The translations under genes and the position numbers were made by a program. 64,000 nt of DNA, from NCBI GenBank assembly GCA_029817715.1, contig JARUPY010000605.1:744001-808000 (forward strand), in the 5' to 3' direction. This document shows positions 59,384 through 64,000 of this stretch, piece after piece (positions within the stretch are counted from its first letter, which is position 1; every line of letters starts with the position of its first letter). The notes under the pieces were generated by a model. The model had not been told where the DNA came from. It searched no databases and worked only from the letters and a program-made list of their open reading frames with translations. The DNA comes from Melastoma dodecandrum. Lineage: Eukaryota; Streptophyta; Magnoliopsida; Myrtales; Melastomataceae.

Positions 59384-62300
59384 GACTGGTTGTTTGACTC
59401 GGGGGCAAACACACCATGTCACTCCTGCTCTTGATGATTTCTCTACTGCAGTACCCTATCTCGGTAAGTCTTCAGTCATGGTAGGCAATGGCCACAAACT
59501 TCACATCGCTCACAACTGGCAAAAACAGAGCTGTTATCTTCTTTAACTCCTCTGTTTCTTACCAACATGCTTCATACACCTTCTATCTCTCAGCGTTTGA
59601 TTAGCATTTCCAAATTGTGTCTTGATAACAACGTTTTGGTTGAGTTTTCTTCTCTGATGGTTTCCTGATTAAGGACAAGGAGACAAACCAGATAATCCTC
59701 CGCGGTCCAGCTCACCAAAGGCCTTTACAAACTCCCTCTACAACCTCTGAAGCCTAGTTGCAGCTCTACCCAACTCACTCCACCTGCCACCGCTCTTTCT
59801 ACACAGCTCTCTGCAGTGGACACTCTTCAGTGGCACTGTCGTCTGGGTCATCCAAATAATGAGGTCCTTCAAAGGGTACTATCTTTGTGTAAACAGAAGT
59901 GTCACACACCTCTGGACGTTTTGTCAGTCGTGTATCCTCAGTAAACAAAACAGACTATCTTTTCCAGTGTCTAATTCCCATTCTACTAAACCCTTTGATC
60001 TAGTACACACCGATATCTGGGGTCCCTCTCCAGTACAGTCCATTACAGGGGCTCGTTATTTCCTTCTATTCATTGATGACGCCACTCGGTTTACTTGGAT
60101 TTATCTGTTACAAACTAAGTCTCAAGCCTTTCCAGCTTTTTGCCAATTCCGCAACCTAGTTCAGACACAATTCCAGAGTCATATAAAAGCAGTGAGGTCT
60201 GACTGGGGTGGTGAGTTTCGTTCTTTACACAAGTTTTTCCTTGACCAAGGAATTCAACATCAGATTTCTTGCCCCTATACACCACAGCAAAACGGACGAG
60301 TGGAGAGGAAAAACAGGCATGTTACTGAGGTTGGTTTATCTCTTCTCACTCAGTCAAAAGTTCCTTTGAGGTTCTGGCCATATGCCTTTTACTCGGCAGT
60401 CCAGCTTATCAATCTTCTTCCTACTAAAGTTTTACATTTTAAGTCTCCTTTTGAATCTCTTTATAACGAGGTTCCTAGTTACAACTCTTTAAAAACCTTT
60501 GGTTGCCTTTGCTTCCCTTGTCTTCGGGCTATCAACTCTCATAAACTTCTTCCTCGCTCTCTACCTTGTGTCTTTCTGGGTCAAAGCTTCTTCCATAAAG
60601 GTTTCATTTGCTATGATCCAACCTCTCATAAAACTTTTGTATCCAGAGATGTTACATTCATTGAAGACAATTTTCCTTTTCACACCATGCCTCCCCAAAG
60701 CTTCTCCTCTCCTACTCAACTTCCCTCTGGTTCTTCCTTTATCATTAATCCCATACTTCCTACTCATAGTTCTTCTACTTCTTCAGTTCCTTTGCCAGTG
60801 ATCCCATCAGAAACTCATGTCACAGATGTGCCGGCTAATCCAACCATGACTGAGACAAATCCAACACAGGGGCCCCACAACATACATCCCATGATTACAA
60901 GAGCCAAGGCAAGTATTACTAAACCGAAAATCTTCTTGACTGCAACCAATTCGAAACCTCCCTCAGCCTCCATCATACCACCATCCTCTTCACCACTACC
61001 CACTGAGCCACAAACCTTGGCTGAGGCTGTCTCTGATCCTCGCTGGAGAGAGGCAATGGAGGCTGAACTTGCTGCACTACAGAGAACTGGGACGTGGGAA
61101 CTTGTACCTTTTACTGGTGCAGAGAAGGTCATTGGCTGCAAGTGGGTATATAAGGTAAAGTTGCGAGCAAATGGCGATCTTGAAAGGTGCAAGGCTCGTT
61201 TGGTTGCAAAGGGGTATCATCAAACTCCCGGCCTTGACTATAAAGAGACCTTTAGCCCGGTAGTGAAGCATCAGTCTATTCGGGTTGTCTTAAGTTTAGC
61301 TGTTCAGTTTGGTTGGAAATTGGTTCAGCTTGATGTCCATAATGCTTTTCTCAATGGTGATCTCCAGGAGGAAGTTTTTATGACTCAGCCCCCGGGATTT
61401 GCTACTGCTTGTTTTCCTAATCATATCTGCAGGCTTAAGAAAGCGTTGTATGGTCTCAAGCAATCTCCACGTGCCTGGTACATGAAACTTAGTGGGTGCT
61501 TACTACAGTGGGGTTATCTTCAGTCTGCTTCAGATGCCTCATTGTTCTTTAGACATACAGAGCGTGGTGTCGTGATTCTCTTAATCTATGTGGATGATAT
61601 TGTTGTTACGGGCTCTGACCACGCTGAGATTACAGATTTGCTTCCAAAACTAAACTCCCAGTTTGCTCTTAAGGACCTAGGTGATCTGTCCTATTTTCTG
61701 GGGTTTGAAGTGACTAGGACTGATTCCTTTTTACATCTATGTCAGGAGAAGTATATAAAAGATCTACTGAGCAAAGCTGGAATGCTGGATTGTAAATCTG
61801 TCCCTTCACCGATGTCAATAACACAACCTCTGTCTCGGTTTGAAGGTATTGTATTGGATGATCCTACTGAGTACAGGAGTCTGGTGGGTGCCTTGCAGTA
61901 TTGCACCAATTCGCGTCCTGACATCAGTTATGCCGTTAACAAAGCCTGTCAGTTTCTTCAACGGCCACCGGATCTCCATCTGAAAGCGGTCAAAAGGATC
62001 CTTAGGTATCTCAAAGGAACATCTATGCATGGGCTTGTTTTTACAGCAGGAGATTCTCTGGAGATTTCGTGCTTTACGGATGCAGATTGGGCTAGTTGCC
62101 CGGATGATAGGCGGAGTACAGGGGCGTATTGTGCTTTTGTTGGGAGCAATCTTGTTTCATGGTCCTCTCAGAAACAAAAAGTCGTCTCTCGTTCCAGCAC
62201 TGAGGCAGAGTTTCGTGCTTTAACAAATGGCGCAGCTGAGGTAATATGGATTAAGAAGCTTCTTTCAGAACTCAGAGTTGATTGCTCGCAACCTTCTACA

Positions 62301-62450
62301 TTGTTTTGTGACAACTTGAGCACTCTACAGTTAGCCACACATCCTGTTTTTCATGCCAGAACTAAGCACATCGAGATTGATTTTCATTTCATTCGAGAAA
62401 ATGTGCTGGACGGATCCATTCTGCTACAACATGTTAGCTCAGAGCACTAG
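59384..62450 (+). pseudogene. Copia pol: protease, integrase, RT, RNase H
   Basis: The protease motif DSGA (WLFDSGA, 59387 on) is followed by a frame change near 59405 and another near 59520. The integrase zinc finger is split between frames (WHCRLGH near 59831, CQSC near 59922). From 59859 an 863-codon frame is open: integrase DDE residues in HTDIWGP, RSDWGGE and NGRVERKNRH, reverse transcriptase with YVDDIVV, and RNase H with FTDADWA and SSTEAEFRAL. It ends at TAG 62448-62450, directly before LADPLTKLL, where relatives read on as one protein, so this is a premature stop. Confidence 0.9.
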
Positions 62451-62680
62451 CTAGCTGATCCGCTAACTAAGCTTCTTCCTCTCCAGAGATTCTTAAATTT
62501 CAGGAACCAGTTAACAGTAATGGAGAGAAATCAAACTGGTCACCACGTTAGTGAGGAGCTGGTTTTGACGGGGAGTGATGGAAGAACTGAAAAATTGGGT
62601 AGACAAAGAGGAGTTGAGGTGAAACTAAATGGGCACAGAGAAGGTGGAAGGAACAGAATGGGAATAGAGGAGGAGTCTCG

Positions 62681-62693
62681 AATTGACGGGGAG
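62681..62693 (+). other. Polypurine tract region
   Basis: AATTGACGGGGAG directly precedes the right LTR, the position of the plus-strand primer. Confidence 0.75.
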
Positions 62694-63114
62694 TGTCAAG
62701 CCCAACAAGAAGGAGAGGAGCCCAGTTGGCATATCGAAGCCCAGCTGTTGAAGTCCAGCTGTCCAAGCTGACTAGCTGGCTGGCTGGTGAGCTGAGGCCT
62801 GCGCTACTCATATGATAGAAGACAAAACTGTTGCAGAGTACGAGGGAATTTGTTAGAAAGCGATGATGCTGCGGGGCTGCGGGGACGTTGAGCAGCGCTC
62901 ACCCCAAGAGCAACAAACTGTTAAACAGAAAGTATAACGATTTATATATATCCATTCAGAAAATAGAAAATGTAAGTTGTCTTTAAAAACTTTCTGGAAA
63001 AATAAGAAAGACGGCCTTCCGTTCTTCTTCCTCTCTTGTTCATCTGTTTCTTCCTCTTCTTCTTCCCAAACCTTCCTACCTCTTCTTCGCTTGATAACTC
63101 TAGCAAAGTCTTCA
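62694..63114 (+). repeat. Right LTR
   Basis: 421 bp, about 99 percent identical by eye to the left LTR; differences at CAGATC/CATATC, GCTGCTG/GCTGTTG, AGAACA/AGAGCA and CTCTTTTG/CTCTCTTG. Followed by target duplication ATCTG. Confidence 0.95.
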
Positions 63115-63119
63115 ATCTG

Positions 63120-63679
63120 ATGGATAAAATCGGTTATTCGTTCCTTACTTCTCTGTTAAATTTTTTTTATCAAATTTGGAATGATCTAATTGAGTTTTTA
63201 CATGGTTTTGATTGCTGAAATTTTTTCTCAAGCAGTGTGCGCTTATTTTATATCATCTATGTAATCTATTTACCTTTTGTTTATAAAACTACTGTTTTAG
63301 AAAAACAGACTTCAAGAGCTTTCTTTTAACATATTATACATCAATTTTGCATTTAAGGTCTAAAAGTTAGGATTTTTGAAGTTAGGAATGAATTCTTTTA
63401 TATTTCACCGAGCTTTGACTTGTTTCTTTATTAGGATTGCAGGTAGTGTAGCCCATCCCATCATCCGCACGCAACGGTCATAGTCGACTCGACATTGAAC
63501 GGTCGACTTCAATAGACAACTTGAAAGAGCCCTTCAATACGCAACTTGCGTGAGGTTTAATCGTGGCGAAAATAGCTTCACTAGAGCGGCACCAACTGAC
63601 GTTTTTTTAGCTGATGAAATTCCATCCGAGCCTTAGGTAGATGATGGAATGTGGGAGCCTCCTAATCATTCTTTTATCT
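63120..63679. other. DNA right of the Copia element
   Basis: AT-rich to 63430, then mixed sequence. No gene recognised; it may be the rest of the older LTR element interior. Confidence 0.35.
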
Positions 63680-64000
63680 GTCTGTAACGAGTCGTGGGTC
63701 CAGGTATATCTGCTCACGGTCACCATTCATCCCCGCATACTTTGATTTCTGTATTATTTGTGATTGCGTTCATGATCATTCAATTAAAATTCGGGTCAAG
63801 CTTCCGGATCGGGCATAATGCTCCTTAACCCTTTGACATGAGTCTATGCCTAAAGCCCAGACTGGGTCTAACGCCCATAACGAGAGATATATTTTTAGAC
63901 CTAAAGCCCCAATCGAGCATAATGTCGTGGGAAAGCTAGTAAATAGAAATTTCGGCACCAACTAAGTCGGTGACGACTCTTTATTAGCTTACCTAAATTA
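63680..64000 (+). mobile_element. LTR-like fragment (right of pair), reaches window end
   Basis: Colinear with 56590-57003 in the same orientation: TCTGTAACGAGTCGTGGGTC at the start and GTCGGTGACGACTC then TATTAGCTTACCTAAAT at the end. Clearly diverged. May continue beyond the window. Confidence 0.55.

Larger units (their letters stand above)
57726..63114 (+). mobile_element. Copia LTR retrotransposon, full length
   Basis: Full structure seen: 421-bp LTRs starting TGTCAAG and ending CTTCA, a 5-bp target duplication ATCTG at 57721-57725 and 63115-63119, a primer-binding site TGGTATCAGAGC complementary to initiator tRNA-Met directly after the left LTR, a polypurine tract before the right LTR, and gag, protease, integrase, reverse transcriptase, RNase H in Copia order. 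The two LTRs differ at only about four of 421 positions, so the insertion is young. The coding part is nevertheless broken in several places. Confidence 0.97.

Overview
The window is nuclear DNA of a flowering plant. Spliced genes with short GT-AG introns encode plant-type proteins: COP1, an ERF with an EAR motif, a P5-type protein disulfide isomerase ending in KDEL, a UBL-WLM-PUB protein, mitochondrial beta-ketoacyl-ACP synthase, an LBP/BPI-like protein, eIF1A, TAF6, fimbrin, an F-box protein and a DOMON/cytochrome b561 protein. The GC-rich single-exon ERF and F-box genes hint at a monocot or early-diverging angiosperm, but this is weak inference. Gene models were built by hand from open frames, GT-AG borders and phase continuity; every model listed as complete closes in phase.

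Layout. 1-4574: a DNA transposon with long, internally palindromic inverted repeats, carrying a truncated ten-exon ULP-like gene (minus strand). 4.6-7.0 kb: mostly empty. 7.0-11.9 kb: complete COP1 (minus), divergent from an ERF repressor gene (12.4-13.0). 14.0-26.9 kb: a compact plus-strand run of PDI-like, small secreted peptide, UBL-WLM-PUB, mitochondrial KAS and LBP-like genes. 27.8-28.4: a broken tRNase Z copy. 28.8-32.6: divergent eIF1A/TAF6 pair. 32.6-37.0: 4.5 kb of microsatellite-rich, gene-free DNA. 37.1-40.4: fimbrin (minus). 41.2-41.8: fasciclin-like arabinogalactan protein pseudogene (minus). 42.3-46.6: AT-rich DNA with a local duplication and a MITE. 46.7-47.3: an acidic Glu/Ala-rich protein. 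48.7-50.0: F-box gene (minus). 51.4-53.3: relics of a Copia element and of a pararetrovirus-like element. 54.4-55.7: DOMON-cytochrome b561 gene. 56.6-64.0: a young Copia element (421-bp LTRs, 5-bp target duplication) sitting between two diverged copies of an older LTR-like sequence.

The single-copy genes are housekeeping or signalling genes and do not form one pathway. Two divergent pairs (COP1/ERF and eIF1A/TAF6) share short upstream regions that may act as bidirectional promoters. The least ordinary material is the palindromic-arm transposon with its ULP-like gene cut just before the protease core, and two previously functional genes (tRNase Z, FLA) caught as pseudogenes.
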